Made by a program: the position numbers and the translations under genes
Notes under the pieces: model-generated
What the model was told of the DNA's origin: nothing
Databases searched by the model: none
Seen by the model: only the letters and a program-made list of their open reading frames with translations
Shown here: positions 1 through 10,286 of the stretch, one piece after another
Position numbering within the stretch: the stretch's first letter is position 1
Layout of the letters: every line of letters starts with the position of its first letter
Origin: Stenotrophomonas sp. UBA2629
GTDB lineage: Bacteria; Pseudomonadota; Gammaproteobacteria; Xanthomonadales; Xanthomonadaceae
Assembly (NCBI GenBank): GCA_002359895.1
Contig: DEOB01000010.1
Span: 587,575-651,574, forward strand
Reading direction: 5' to 3'
DNA: 64,000 nt

Positions 1-816
<816 letters not shown>

Positions 817-1134
817 TCCATTGGCGGCATGAGTGAAGAAAGGGCGCCTTGAGGGCGCCCTTTTCTATGGGCGAGGTACGCGGCAGCAGGGCCATCTTTT
901 GCCGGCGAGCGAGCCAGCGTGCTGCAAGGCGGATGCGGCACGTTGGTCGGGGGAGTTGCCGGGGGCGGTACGTTGAACGGGATGCCCGCTTTCAACCCGG
1001 CCCCATTGGCCGTTGGCGCGCAGCGGGCCACTCGCCACGGACCGGCGACCCCATCACCGGGCAGACGCAGCACTTTGCGTTTCCACCGTGCATGGCTAAT
1101 GTGGTGCGGCACCCTCAGGGGACAAGGACGGTAA
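817..1134. other. Intergenic region gapA to DUF2339 gene
   Basis: After the gapA terminator no coding frame here looks real; the open frames run into the DUF2339 gene in the wrong frame. It presumably contains the promoter of the DUF2339 operon, but no convincing -35/-10 pair was seen. The sequence AGGGGACAAGGACGGTAA just before 1135 supplies a plausible ribosome binding site. Confidence 0.5.
842..864 (+). terminator. Rho-independent terminator after gapA
   Basis: A perfect 7-bp GC stem (842-848 with 854-860) and a 5-nt loop, followed directly by TTTT. It sits 25 bp past the gapA stop. Confidence 0.85.
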
Positions 1135-3885
1135 ATGGACGACACGTTGGTGTTTTTTGGCTTGCTGCTGTTGGCCTTTGTGCTGGCGGTGCCCGTGCTG
1201 CTGGTGATGGCGCTGGTATCAATAGCCTCGTTGAAGCGCCGCGTGGCAGCGCTGGAAGCGGGCATGGCACAGCCATCCCGCGAAGCCACACCTGCTGAGG
1301 CATTGGCGCAGCCCGCGCCGTTCAGTGCTACGCCGGTACGCGAAGCGTCGGTCGAGCCAGAGCCCTCGTTTGAGGATCGCCCAAGCCCAGCGCCGGTCGC
1401 GCCGCCCGTGGCAACGCCCATGCCGGTCGCAGCCGTTGAGCCGGTCACCACTCCCGCGCCGCCGATGTTGCCGCCCTCGCTGCCGCCCCAGCCCGTTGCC
1501 GCGCGCGTTGAAGCAACGCCTGAGCAAGCCCGGTATCAGGAATGGGAGCGGCCAGCGTCGGCCGAGCCCAATTTTGTCGAGCGCGGTATCGAGCACATCA
1601 AACAGTGGTTCACCACTGGCAATGTGCCGGTGAAGGTGGGCATGCTGGTGTTGCTGGCCGGTGTCGCAGCCCTGCTGAAGTACGCCAGCGACCAAGGCTG
1701 GCTGAGCATGCCCATCGAGTTCCGCTTGGCCGCGATCAGTGCTGCTGCGCTGGGCGGGCTGGTGTTTGCCTGGCGCAAACGTGAGAGCCACCGCAGCTTT
1801 GCGCTGGCGTTGCAGGGCGGTGCGATTGGTGTGCTGCTGCTCACCGTGTTTGCCGCGTTCAAGAATTACGGCGTGATTGACGCTGGGCCGGCGTTTGCGA
1901 TCAGCGTGGTGTTGATTGCGGGGCTGTCGGTGATGGCCGTGCTGCAGGAGTCGCGCACGCTGGCCATCCTGGGGGTGTTGGCCGGTTTCATGGCGCCGAT
2001 CTGGCTGTCCAACAACAGCGGCAACCATGTGGGCCTGTTCTCGTATTACGCGCTGCTCAACGCCGGCATCTTCGCCATTGCATGGGTGCGGCCGTGGCGC
2101 ATTCTCAACCTGCTGGGTTTCGCTTTCACCTGGGGCATTGGTGCGGCCTGGGGCGTACTGGATTATTCGCCGGCCAAGTTCAGCAGCACGCAACCGTTCC
2201 TGGTGTTGTTCTTCGCGTTCTACGTGTTGCTGCCGTTGTTGTACGCACGCAAGGTGGCCACGCCGGGCAGCGCCCGTATTGATGGCTGCCTGCTGTTTGG
2301 CACGCCGCTGATCGCCTTCATTCTGCAGGCCGGTTTGTTGCAGGGCGAGCGCATGCCGCTGGCCTTGTGCGCGGTGGGCGTGGCGCTGCTGTACGCGGTG
2401 CTGGCCAAGCTGTTGATCAACCGCGAGCGGTTTGATGTGCTGGCGCGCGGCTACGCCATTCTTGCGGTGGGTTTTGCCACGCTGGCGGTGCCGTTGGCGT
2501 TGTCGGCACGTGCTACTGCATCGGTGTTTGCGTTGGAAGGCGCCGGCTTGGTGTGGCTGGGCCTGATGCAGAATCGTCGCCTCGCGCGCTGGAGTGGCAT
2601 CGGCCTGCAGTTGGCCGCAGCGGTGGCGTTGCTGGTCAGCAGCAGTTGGATGTGGCGCTCGGAAGTGGCCATTGCCAATGCCACTTTCATGGGCGCGTTG
2701 TTGATTGCGTTGGCCGGCTTTGCCACAGCATGGCTGTATCGCAGCGTCGGCAAACTGCAGCTCGCCACCGTGGCCTATGTCTGGGGGCTGGCATGGTGGC
2801 TGGGCAACATCATCATGGAGATCAGCGATTACGTCGCCTTCGGCAGCCGTCTGCATGCGGTGCTGGTGATGCTGGGCGTGACCGGTTGGCTGGCGGCGGA
2901 AGTGCAGCGGCGTGCGCCGGCGCTGGCGTTGTCGCTGACCACGTTGGGCAGCCTGGTGTTGGCCTTCCCGCTGGCGTTTCTGCAGGTGTCCGAATACGGG
3001 CAGCCGTTCGCCGGTCACGGCACATGGGCCTGGCCGTTGTTCGCGGTGCTGGGCCTGCGCAGCCTGTTGTGCCTGCGCGGTGGCAGCGGTGTGATTGCCG
3101 GGCTGGCCCAGTTTGCGTGGCTGTTGTTGTGGCCGACGGTGCTGTCGTTGCTGGCGTGGTATATCGGCGCGCGGTTCGCCCTCGCAGAAGGCTGGGTCGG
3201 CCTGTTGTTGGCGCTGCCGTGGTTGGTGTTGGCGGTGGTGTCGATGCGGTGGTGGGCGTGGTTGTCGCAGCCGCTGGGTGCTGCCTTTGACCGCTACCGC
3301 TCGGCACTGCAGGTCGCCGTTTTCAGCGGGCTGGGCCTGTGGTGGTTGACCGCGCTGGCAAGCAGCGGCAGTGCCGCGCCGCTGCCGTGGATTGTCGTGT
3401 TCAACCCACTGGAACTGGCGCAGATCGCCGTGTTGGTGTTGGCTGCGATGCGCTTGTGGCAAGGGCGCGGTGAGCGCATTCCCCCCGTGCAACTGGTGGG
3501 CATGGCGGTGGCCGCCTTGGTGCTGGTGACGGTGATGACGTTGCGTGCCGTACACCACTGGGGTGGCGAGCCGTGGAGCGAGCGCCTGCTGGGCACGCAG
3601 TTGGCGCAGACCAGCCTGACCGTGGTGTGGAGCCTGCTGGGCGTGGTGGGCTGGGTATCCGGCTCACGACGCGGGCAGTGGGGCCTGTGGTTGGCCGGTG
3701 CGATCCTGATGGGCGTGGTGTTGGCCAAGCTGCTGTTGATTGACCGTGGCAACCTAGGCGACCTGCTCGGCATCGGTGCCTTCATCGCTTACGGCTTGCT
3801 GTGCACCTTGGTGGGCTGGCTGGCACCGGCACCACCGCGTCGTGCGGCGGCCATGCAGAACAACAATGAGGAAGCATCCGCATGA
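1135..3885 (+). CDS. DUF2339 family multi-spanning inner-membrane protein
   Basis: A 916-residue membrane protein of unknown function. It begins with a hydrophobic helix (about residues 4-28), a short charged helix (KRRVAALE) and a Pro/Ala-rich linker (about 45-130). The remaining 750 or so residues are an almost continuous series of hydrophobic segments, probably more than 20. This layout matches the DUF2339 family of predicted membrane proteins. The start is the ATG after a GGACAAGG-type RBS. It overlaps the next gene, DUF3999, by 4 bp (ATGA), so the two are translationally coupled, and DUF2339 and DUF3999 proteins are commonly neighbours. No catalytic motif was recognised; a cell-envelope role is inferred only from topology. 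Confidence 0.85.
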   Translation: MDDTLVFFGLLLLAFVLAVPVLLVMALVSIASLKRRVAALEAGMAQPSREATPAEALAQPAPFSATPVREASVEPEPSFEDRPSPAPVAPPVATPMPVAAVEPVTTPAPPMLPPSLPPQPVAARVEATPEQARYQEWERPASAEPNFVERGIEHIKQWFTTGNVPVKVGMLVLLAGVAALLKYASDQGWLSMPIEFRLAAISAAALGGLVFAWRKRESHRSFALALQGGAIGVLLLTVFAAFKNYGVIDAGPAFAISVVLIAGLSVMAVLQESRTLAILGVLAGFMAPIWLSNNSGNHVGLFSYYALLNAGIFAIAWVRPWRILNLLGFAFTWGIGAAWGVLDYSPAKFSSTQPFLVLFFAFYVLLPLLYARKVATPGSARIDGCLLFGTPLIAFILQAGLLQGERMPLALCAVGVALLYAVLAKLLINRERFDVLARGYAILAVGFATLAVPLALSARATASVFALEGAGLVWLGLMQNRRLARWSGIGLQLAAAVALLVSSSWMWRSEVAIANATFMGALLIALAGFATAWLYRSVGKLQLATVAYVWGLAWWLGNIIMEISDYVAFGSRLHAVLVMLGVTGWLAAEVQRRAPALALSLTTLGSLVLAFPLAFLQVSEYGQPFAGHGTWAWPLFAVLGLRSLLCLRGGSGVIAGLAQFAWLLLWPTVLSLLAWYIGARFALAEGWVGLLLALPWLVLAVVSMRWWAWLSQPLGAAFDRYRSALQVAVFSGLGLWWLTALASSGSAAPLPWIVVFNPLELAQIAVLVLAAMRLWQGRGERIPPVQLVGMAVAALVLVTVMTLRAVHHWGGEPWSERLLGTQLAQTSLTVVWSLLGVVGWVSGSRRGQWGLWLAGAILMGVVLAKLLLIDRGNLGDLLGIGAFIAYGLLCTLVGWLAPAPPRRAAAMQNNNEEASA

Positions 3886-5273
3886 TCAAACGTCTGTTGT
3901 GGTTGGCCCTGCTGCCGCTGAGTGCGCAGGCCGCCGATGACTTTGCCCGGCAATGGCCGTTGCAGTTGTCCCAGCCGGAAGCCGGCGCCTACCGCGTGCC
4001 ACTGGATGCATCGGTGTATGCCGCCGCGCATTGGCGTGACCTGCGCGATGTGCGTGTGTTGGACGCCGACGGCAAGCCGGTGGCAAGTGCGGTGTATGCC
4101 GCCGCAACGCCGATGTCTGGCCCGTTGCGCACGGTGGAGCTGCAATGGTTTGCATTGCCGGTGACGGCAGCCACCGCCGATGACGACCTGAGCGTGGTGG
4201 TGCAGCGCGATACCAGCGGCAAGGTGCTGTCGATCCGCAATTCCGTGGCCAGCAGCAACGTTGGCGCGGCCGATCCGGTGTGGTTGGTGGATCTGGGCGA
4301 TGACGCCGGCAAGTTGCGTGCGTTGACGGTGGATTGGGCCGACGCGGATGCGTCCTTGGATCTGGGCTATCGCCTGGAAGGCAGTGACGACCTGCGCGGC
4401 TGGCAGGTGCTCGATCCGCAGATGCGCCTGGTGCAGTTGAACAACCAGGGCCGCGCGCTGCGCAACAACACCGTCAAGGTTGAAACCGGGTTGCGTTATC
4501 TGCGGCTGGTACCGCTGCAGCGCAGTGGCGCGCCGGCACTGCGTGGTCTGCGTGGTGAGATGGCTGATGCCGTGGCACCGGGTGATTGGCAGTGGCAGGA
4601 ACTCACCGCCGCTGCCGGTGGGAGTGCAAAAGACGGCTACGCGTATGCATTGCAGGGGCGCTTGCCGATCCAACGCTTGGATGTGGTGATGCCGGCCAAC
4701 AGCGCGGTGAGCTGGAGTGTTTTCAGTCGCGATGCGGATCGCCCCGGCGCGGATGGCAGTACGCCGGAATGGCAATTGCTGACACGCGGCTGGAATGCCT
4801 GGAGCCTGAGCGAAGCCGGTAAACAGCAGCGTTCAGCGCCGCTGGAAACCACGGGCATCATCACCGATCGACAATGGCGCCTGCTGGCAGAGCCGGGTTC
4901 CGCACCGTCGGACGCGCCGCTGCTGCGGCTGGGTTACCGGCCGGGCAGTGTGGTGTTTCTTGCGCAGGGCCGAGCACCGTATGTTCTGGTTGCCGGCAGT
5001 GCCAATGTGAGTGAATCGCAGGCTGCGTTGGACCCCATGCTCGATGCGCTGCGCACACGAAACGGCGCCCAGTGGCAGCCGTCTGCAGCTACATTGGGCG
5101 CGGGTACCGTACGCGCCGGCGATGCGGCGTATCAGCCCATCAAAGCACCGCGCGATTGGAAAAACGTGCTGTTGTGGGCGGTGTTGGTGTTGGGCGCGTT
5201 GGCGGTAGCGGGCTTTGCTGTCAGCCTGTTGCGCAGCAGCCGCGGTTCGCAGGGCGGCGGTGGAACGAATTGA
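3882..5273 (+). CDS. DUF3999 family secreted/membrane-anchored protein
   Basis: A 463-residue protein with a signal peptide (MIKRLLWLALLPLSAQA, cleavage near residue 17). A large periplasmic, probably beta-rich domain follows, then one C-terminal transmembrane helix (about 425-448) and a short basic Gly-rich cytoplasmic tail. The N-terminal region (DFARQWPLQL, then YRVPLDASVYAAAHWRDLRDV) is typical of DUF3999. Its start overlaps the stop of the upstream DUF2339 gene, and its own stop overlaps the next start (TGATG), so the three genes form a tight operon. The biochemical function is unknown. Confidence 0.83.
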   Translation: MIKRLLWLALLPLSAQAADDFARQWPLQLSQPEAGAYRVPLDASVYAAAHWRDLRDVRVLDADGKPVASAVYAAATPMSGPLRTVELQWFALPVTAATADDDLSVVVQRDTSGKVLSIRNSVASSNVGAADPVWLVDLGDDAGKLRALTVDWADADASLDLGYRLEGSDDLRGWQVLDPQMRLVQLNNQGRALRNNTVKVETGLRYLRLVPLQRSGAPALRGLRGEMADAVAPGDWQWQELTAAAGGSAKDGYAYALQGRLPIQRLDVVMPANSAVSWSVFSRDADRPGADGSTPEWQLLTRGWNAWSLSEAGKQQRSAPLETTGIITDRQWRLLAEPGSAPSDAPLLRLGYRPGSVVFLAQGRAPYVLVAGSANVSESQAALDPMLDALRTRNGAQWQPSAATLGAGTVRAGDAAYQPIKAPRDWKNVLLWAVLVLGALAVAGFAVSLLRSSRGSQGGGGTN

Positions 5274-5695
5274 TGGGCGTGCGCGGTCATTGGGCTGTCA
5301 GGACACGCTTGGCCGCTTCGCTGTTCTTGGCGTTTGGGGCCGCACACGCCGCTACGCCTGTGATCGCAGAACAGGCGCAGTCGTGCGAGGAAAGTGCTGC
5401 CAACATGGCGCAGTTCCGTGGTTGCCTGATGGAGCGCTTGGATCAAATCTTGCAGCAGGACTACCAGCAAACGCTGGGTTTCGTGCGTTCGCGCGATGCG
5501 CAAGCAGCTGCGCTGTTGGAGAAGACCCAGCAGGAGTGGCAGCGCTATTGGCAGGCGTCCTGTGACTACACCATTGCAGCGCGGCAGGCGCCGGAAGGCG
5601 AGAATGACGCACGCTTGGAGTGCTACATGGCCTTTGCCAACGCGCGGATCAAAATCCTGCGCAACTACCGGGATACGTTCGGCAAGGTGGATTGA
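5273..5695 (+). CDS. LprI/DUF1311-like small periplasmic protein
   Basis: A 140-residue secreted protein with a signal peptide ending about residue 26 (FGAAHA), then a Cys-containing helical domain. The paired cysteines (C38 and C51; SCDY and ECYM later) and the pattern of W and R residues resemble the lysozyme-inhibitor LprI N-terminal / DUF1311 family. I chose the ATG that overlaps the DUF3999 stop (TGATG), because the longer open frame upstream lies entirely inside the DUF3999 gene. It is the third gene of the DUF2339-DUF3999 operon. Whether it inhibits lysozyme is not shown by the sequence. Confidence 0.7.
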   Translation: MGVRGHWAVRTRLAASLFLAFGAAHAATPVIAEQAQSCEESAANMAQFRGCLMERLDQILQQDYQQTLGFVRSRDAQAAALLEKTQQEWQRYWQASCDYTIAARQAPEGENDARLECYMAFANARIKILRNYRDTFGKVD

Positions 5696-5747
5696 AGCGG
5701 TGGTTTTCGTGGGCGGCAAGGCAATGCCGCTCCGCCTCCACCCGCAA

Positions 5748-6305
5748 TCAATCACGGATGAAATCACGCCGCAGCAAACCGAAAAACGCGGTGTCGCAGA
5801 TTTCACCGTTGACATGCCAACGCTCGCGCAGCAGGCCTTCGCGAACGAAGCCCAGCTTATCAAGCAGGCCGCACGAAGCGAGGTTGCGCGGGTCGGCATC
5901 GGCTTCCACGCGGCGTAGCTGCAGGTCGTCAAACAGGTAACTCAGGATCAGCCGCAAGGCCTCGCTTGCCAGCCCGCGCCGCTGCCGGTGCGGGTGCAGG
6001 CTGTAGCCGATCTCGGCCCGGCCCTGCGCGCGGTCCAGCGCGAATACCGCGCTGGTGCCGATCAAATGATCGCTGGCGGCATCGGCAATGGCCCACACCA
6101 GAATCTCCTGCTCCCGCCGCTGGCGCTGGATGTCGGCCACTTTCTGCTCGGCCTGCGCCAGTTCGGTCCAGGCCGGATAGCTCCAGTAGCGCATCACCTG
6201 CGGGTCGGAATGGATGGCAAACAGCGCTGGCGCGTCGTCGGGGCGCACTTCGCGCAGGTGCAGGCGCGCACTGCGCAGGTCGGGTTGGGGCAAGCGGGTG
6301 GTCAT
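5748..6305 (-). CDS. GNAT family N-acetyltransferase (RimJ/RimL type)
   Basis: A 185-residue acetyltransferase of the Acetyltransf_3 (RimJ/RimL-like) group that uses acetyl-CoA. It shows the N-terminal [19 protein letters not shown] pattern, the central AEIGYSLHP strand, the CoA-binding loop [10 protein letters not shown], and the late [17 protein letters not shown] segment, all typical of the family. The substrate cannot be read from sequence; ribosomal or other protein N-termini, or small amines, are possible. The start is the ATG at 6305, since a longer upstream extension of the frame lies antisense to pgk. It converges with the LprI-like gene and is divergent from pgk. Confidence 0.87.
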   Translation of the reverse strand: MTTRLPQPDLRSARLHLREVRPDDAPALFAIHSDPQVMRYWSYPAWTELAQAEQKVADIQRQRREQEILVWAIADAASDHLIGTSAVFALDRAQGRAEIGYSLHPHRQRRGLASEALRLILSYLFDDLQLRRVEADADPRNLASCGLLDKLGFVREGLLRERWHVNGEICDTAFFGLLRRDFIRD

Positions 6306-6386
6306 CAGCAGGTGTCCCGGGTTTGCCCCGGCTGCCGGGGCGGGCGAAAATGGCGGTTTCCCCACCTCAGCGGAGCAGATCCTGCC

Positions 6387-7565
6387 ATGTCCATCGTTCG
6401 TATGACCGACCTCGACCTTTCCGGCAAGCGTGTATTGATCCGCCAGGATCTGAACGTGCCGATCGACGACAGCGGTAAGATCACCTCCGAACAACGCATC
6501 ACCGCCTCGCTGCCCACGCTGAAGTTGGCCCTGGAAAAGGGCGCCGCCGTGCTGGTGACCTCGCACCTGGGCCGCCCCAAGGAAGGTGTGTGGACTGAGG
6601 CCGACTCGCTGGCGCCGGTGGCCAAGCGCCTGTCCGAGCTGCTGGGCGTGGACGTGCCGCTGGTCAAGGATTGGGTGGACGGTGTGGACGTGGCGCCGGG
6701 CAGCATCGTGCTGCTGGAAAACTGCCGCATGAACGTGGGCGAGGGCAAGGACGACGAAGCGTTGTCGAAGAAGTATGCCGCGCTGTGCGACGTGTTCGTG
6801 ATGGATGCTTTCGGCACTGCGCACCGTGCGCAGGCGTCCACCCATGGCGTGATCCGCTTCGCCCCGATTGCGGCCGGTGGCCCGTTGCTGATGGCTGAGC
6901 TGGATGCGCTGGACAAGGCGCTGGCCAACCCGGCGCGCCCGCTGCTGGCCATCGTCGCCGGCTCCAAGGTGTCGACCAAGTTGGAGCTGCTGGCCAGCCT
7001 GGTGAGCAAGGTGGACCAGCTGATCGTCGGCGGCGGCATCGCCAACACCTTCATCGCTGCGGAAGGGCACGGTGTGGGCAAGTCACTGGTCGAGAACGAC
7101 CTGCTCGACACCGCGCGCAAGATTGACGCCGACGCCAAGGCACGCGGCGCGGAAATCCCGCTGCCGACCGACGTGGTCGTGGCCCCGGCCTTTGCCGCCG
7201 ATGCACCGGCCAGCGTCAAGGCTGTTGATGCGGTGGCTGCCGAGGACATGATTCTGGATATCGGCCCGCAGACAGCAGCGCAGTACGCCGAATTGATCGC
7301 CAAGGCCGGCACCGTGGTGTGGAATGGGCCGGTTGGCGTGTTCGAGTTCGACGCGTTCGGCAAGGGCACCGAAGCACTGGCCCGCGCCATTGCCAGCTCC
7401 AATGCGTTCTCCATTGCCGGTGGTGGAGACACCTTGGCGGCCGTGGACAAGTACGGCATCGCGCAGCAAGTGAGCTACATCTCCACCGGCGGCGGCGCGT
7501 TCCTGGAGTTCCTGGAAGGTAAGACCTTGCCGGCGGTGGCAGCGCTGGAGGCACGCGGTTCGTGA
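6387..7565 (+). CDS. pgk: Phosphoglycerate kinase
   Basis: A 392-residue cytosolic glycolytic kinase that transfers phosphate from 1,3-bisphosphoglycerate to ADP. Family motifs are clear: [12 protein letters not shown] at the N-terminus, SHLGRP, then [11 protein letters not shown], the [10 protein letters not shown] core, [10 protein letters not shown], and the nucleotide loop [11 protein letters not shown] near the C-terminus. The start is the ATG giving [11 protein letters not shown]; a second ATG five codons in is possible. The open frame continues far upstream but there overlaps the GNAT gene antisense. Its stop overlaps the GTG start of the HAD hydrolase by 4 bp, so the two are likely co-transcribed. 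Confidence 0.97.
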   Translation: MSIVRMTDLDLSGKRVLIRQDLNVPIDDSGKITSEQRITASLPTLKLALEKGAAVLVTSHLGRPKEGVWTEADSLAPVAKRLSELLGVDVPLVKDWVDGVDVAPGSIVLLENCRMNVGEGKDDEALSKKYAALCDVFVMDAFGTAHRAQASTHGVIRFAPIAAGGPLLMAELDALDKALANPARPLLAIVAGSKVSTKLELLASLVSKVDQLIVGGGIANTFIAAEGHGVGKSLVENDLLDTARKIDADAKARGAEIPLPTDVVVAPAFAADAPASVKAVDAVAAEDMILDIGPQTAAQYAELIAKAGTVVWNGPVGVFEFDAFGKGTEALARAIASSNAFSIAGGGDTLAAVDKYGIAQQVSYISTGGGAFLEFLEGKTLPAVAALEARGS

Positions 7566-8206
7566 GCGGCGATGTGTTTTTCTTTGATCTCGACGGCACG
7601 CTGATTGATTCGGCCGTCGGCATCACCAGCTGCGTTGCGTATTCGCTGCAAAAACTCGGGCAACCCGTGCCGCCGATGGCTGAGCTGCGCAAGTGGATAG
7701 GCCCGTCGCTGCGTACCAGTTTTACCCCGCTGCTCGGCGACGCGCAGCGGGTGGAGCAGGCGGTGGCGTTGTATCGCGAGCGCTTCGAAGTGATTGGTTG
7801 GCAGGAGCACGAGATCTACGCCGGCATCGGTGATGTCGTGCAGGGCCTGCACGCGGCGGGCCATCGTTTAGCCGTGGTCACTGCCAAGAACGAGCCGCAC
7901 GCACGCCGCATCGTGGAGCATCTGCCGTTTGGCCGTTGCTTTGAGGATGTGATCGGCGCGACCGAAGACGGCTCGCGCAGCAACAAGCCCGAGCTGATTG
8001 CCGAAGCGCTGCAGCGGTTGTCGTTGCAACCGGCGCAGTGCCTGATGATCGGCGACCGCCGCATGGATATCGAAGGCGCACGTCACCACCACATGCGCAA
8101 CGTGGGTGTGCTGTGGGGCTTTGGTGGCCGCGAAGAACTGCAAGCTGCCGGTGCGGACGCGTTGGCCGCCACGCCGGAAGAACTGGCCGCAGTGCTGCGC
8201 GGCTGA
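7562..8206 (+). CDS. HAD-superfamily hydrolase, phosphoglycolate phosphatase-like
   Basis: A 214-residue HAD phosphatase with all four motifs: FDLDGT (I) at residues 8-13, the VVTAK threonine (II), the lysine in SNKPE (III) and IGDRRMD (IV). The helical cap between motifs I and II places it with Gph/PGP-type C1-capped enzymes. The start is a GTG overlapping the pgk stop (GTGA), indicating translational coupling. The physiological substrate is not defined by the sequence; removal of phosphoglycolate or another damaged glycolytic metabolite would fit the position next to pgk, but that is inference. Confidence 0.88.
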   Translation: MSGDVFFFDLDGTLIDSAVGITSCVAYSLQKLGQPVPPMAELRKWIGPSLRTSFTPLLGDAQRVEQAVALYRERFEVIGWQEHEIYAGIGDVVQGLHAAGHRLAVVTAKNEPHARRIVEHLPFGRCFEDVIGATEDGSRSNKPELIAEALQRLSLQPAQCLMIGDRRMDIEGARHHHMRNVGVLWGFGGREELQAAGADALAATPEELAAVLRG

Positions 8207-8660
8207 TTGCAGGGTTTGAAGGGATTCAAGGCGCCGTAGCACGACGCCTTGATCGCGCAGTCAAATCACTGTGCTTCATCCATCACTCCCGTTCGCACGG
8301 GAGTGATGCGTTGAACGATTGCCGGGTAAATCGCGCCCGGGCACATCTGAAAACCGCATTCGGCCATTTTAATGGCTCACGCATGTCTCCTCTGTCCTGT
8401 GCCGGTGGCAGCACATGGGCGTGGGATATCGCTTCATTCGTAGTGGCCGCAAGGGCTCTGGCATCAGCCATCACCATGCTTGCCCTTGCTGCTGCGCAGC
8501 GGCCGCGAAATGCGCGTTGTCATACCGTGCAGTATGTCCAGGCAGCTTGTCTTTGCTGTCTTTGGGACAGCGCAGAAAGTGTTTTATGAAATCGCGTGCG
8601 ACATCGTTGTCATGCAGTGAATGTGCTAATTTCGATGGCTTCATAGGGAGACCGAGCACC
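8207..8660. other. 454-bp intergenic region upstream of pyk
   Basis: No convincing gene is present; the short open frames on either strand have no RBS or recognisable protein. It holds two inverted repeats (8226-8252 and 8281-8308). Neither is followed by a T-run on the plus strand. The pyk promoter must lie here. AGGGAGA at 8645-8651 is the pyk ribosome binding site. Confidence 0.55.
8281..8308 (+). terminator. Perfect 12-bp hairpin downstream of the pgk-HAD operon
   Basis: A perfect 12-bp inverted repeat (8281-8292 with 8297-8308) with a TCGC tetraloop. There is no U-tract, so it may be a terminator of unusual form, an RNA-stabilising 3' hairpin, or a leader element of pyk. A weaker 8-bp repeat (8226-8233 with 8245-8252) lies just upstream. 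Confidence 0.5.
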
Positions 8661-10127
8661 ATGATCGAACGTCAGCGCCGCACCAAAATTCTTGCCACCC
8701 TTGGACCGGCTACTGACGCGCCAGGCGTGCTGGATGAACTGTTCCGCGCCGGCGTCAACGTGGTCCGTCTGAACTTCTCGCATGGCGATCCGTCCGGCCA
8801 GGCCAAGCGTGCTGCCGATGTCCGCGCCGCTGCCCAGCGCGTGGGTGTGGAAGTGGGCATCCTGGCCGACCTGCCGGGCCCGAAGATCCGCATCGAGCGT
8901 TTTGCCGAAGGCAAGGTACAGCTGAAGGCCGGCGACCGTTTTGATCTGATTGCCAGCACCACCGCCGGCCCCGGCGATGCCACCCAGGTGGGCGTGAGCT
9001 ACCTCGGCCTGCCGCAGGACGTGGCCCCGGGCGATGTGCTGCTGCTGGACGACGGCCTGATGCAGCTGCAGGTGGTGGAAGTGCAGGGTGAGCGCATCAT
9101 CAATACCGTGCTCAACGACGGCGTGCTGTCCGACCGCAAGGGCCTGAACAAACAGGGCGGTGGTCTGTCGCTGGGCGCGCTGACCGAGCGTGACAAAGAG
9201 CTGATCGGCATCGTCGCCAAGATCGGTGTGGATTTCATCGCCGTCTCGTTCTGCCGCAATGCGCAGGACATGAACGATGCGCGCGAAATCGCCGAATCGC
9301 ATGGCTGCTACGCCGCGCTGGTGTCCAAGATCGAGCGCACCGAAGCCATCGAAAACCTGGAAGAAATCGTCGACGCCAGCGACGTGGTGATGGTGGCGCG
9401 TGGTGACCTGGGTGTGGAAATCGGCGATGCCGAGTTGCCGGGTCTGCAGAAGAAAATCATCAAGGCCTCGCTGGCGCAGAACAAGGTGGTGATCACCGCC
9501 ACGCAAATGCTGCAGTCGATGGTCGAAAGCCCCATCCCGACCCGTGCTGAAGTGCTGGACGTGGCCAACTCGGTCATCGACGGTACCGACGCGGTGATGC
9601 TGTCGGCCGAAACCGCAGCCGGCATGTATCCGGTCAAGGCGGTCGAAGCGATGGCACGCATCTGCCTGGGGGCCGAGCGGCAGTTCCAGACCGAAACCGA
9701 TTTTGGCGCCTCGCCGCGCGGGTTGGAGCGTGCCGACCAGGCCATCGCCATGGCCACCATGTTCCTGTCCCAGCACGTGGGTGTGCGCGCGATTGTGGCG
9801 ATGACCGAATCCGGCGGCACTGCGCGTTACCTGTCGCGCTTCCGTGCCTCGGCACCGGTATTTGCGGTAACCCGCCACGATGGCGCACGCCGGCAGATGG
9901 CGCTGATGCGCGATGTGTTCCCCATCAACTTCGACAGCCGTGGCTTCACCCCGCGTGAAGCGGCGCGCGGCAGCATCCGCCTGCTGGTCGAGGCAGGCCT
10001 GCTGGAAGCCGGTGACCGCGTGGTGTTCACCAGCGGCGAGCACATGGAAACCCATGGCGCCACCAACACCCTGCGCCTGCTGGAAGTGGGCGCCGATGGC
10101 CGCGCCGGCGGCTTGGGCGAGCTCTGA
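8661..10127 (+). CDS. pyk: Pyruvate kinase
   Basis: A 488-residue cytosolic enzyme that makes pyruvate and ATP from phosphoenolpyruvate. It carries TKILATLGPA at the N-terminus, RLNFSHG, the metal/substrate region VMVARGDLGVEIG, the ITATQMLQSM motif and the C-terminal allosteric-type domain (AIVAMTESGGTARYLSRFRA). The start is the ATG at 8661, preceded by AGGGAGA at good spacing. The frame is open upstream but that extension is not protein-like. Length is as expected for the family. It is followed by a strong hairpin before the aldolase gene. Confidence 0.96.
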   Translation: MIERQRRTKILATLGPATDAPGVLDELFRAGVNVVRLNFSHGDPSGQAKRAADVRAAAQRVGVEVGILADLPGPKIRIERFAEGKVQLKAGDRFDLIASTTAGPGDATQVGVSYLGLPQDVAPGDVLLLDDGLMQLQVVEVQGERIINTVLNDGVLSDRKGLNKQGGGLSLGALTERDKELIGIVAKIGVDFIAVSFCRNAQDMNDAREIAESHGCYAALVSKIERTEAIENLEEIVDASDVVMVARGDLGVEIGDAELPGLQKKIIKASLAQNKVVITATQMLQSMVESPIPTRAEVLDVANSVIDGTDAVMLSAETAAGMYPVKAVEAMARICLGAERQFQTETDFGASPRGLERADQAIAMATMFLSQHVGVRAIVAMTESGGTARYLSRFRASAPVFAVTRHDGARRQMALMRDVFPINFDSRGFTPREAARGSIRLLVEAGLLEAGDRVVFTSGEHMETHGATNTLRLLEVGADGRAGGLGEL

Positions 10128-10144
10128 CGCAGTCCTGTGAGCCA

Positions 10145-10173
10145 CCGCTCCGGTCATTGAATGATTGGAGCGG
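10145..10173 (+). terminator. Hairpin between pyk and the aldolase gene
   Basis: A 7-bp GC stem (10145-10151 with 10167-10173) that extends inward through two G-T wobbles and TCA/TGA to about 12 bp. It is flanked by a further complementary pair (TCCTGT 10133-10138, ACAGGA 10174-10179). No long T-run follows, so the efficiency of termination is uncertain. Confidence 0.5.
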
Positions 10174-10247
10174 ACAGGAATTGTCCTGATAAGTACCTGA
10201 AAGCGGTTCCAGACCTTGCGGGCAGCCAGCCCGCGAGCAGGGCGGGC

Positions 10248-10253
10248 TATAAT
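10248..10253 (+). promoter_or_regulatory. Consensus -10 box upstream of the class I aldolase gene
   Basis: A perfect TATAAT lies 34 bp before the aldolase ATG. The expected -35 region has no good match to TTGACA, as is common in this family, so this is a candidate promoter only. Confidence 0.45.
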
Positions 10254-10286
10254 CCCGGTTTTCCCGCACCCTGTTACAGGAATCTC

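Noticed and set aside
1219..3558. Long minus-strand open frame opposite the DUF2339 gene
   Set aside because: Extremely His/Gln/Arg-rich translation without any domain, no RBS; a typical shadow of a GC-rich plus-strand gene.
5988..6386. 133-residue upstream extension of pgk
   Set aside because: It lies antisense within the GNAT acetyltransferase gene; pgk homologues start at MSIVRMTDL.
8415..8660. 82-residue upstream extension of pyk
   Set aside because: Cys-rich non-conserved translation; ATG at 8661 has a proper RBS and gives the normal pyruvate kinase N-terminus.
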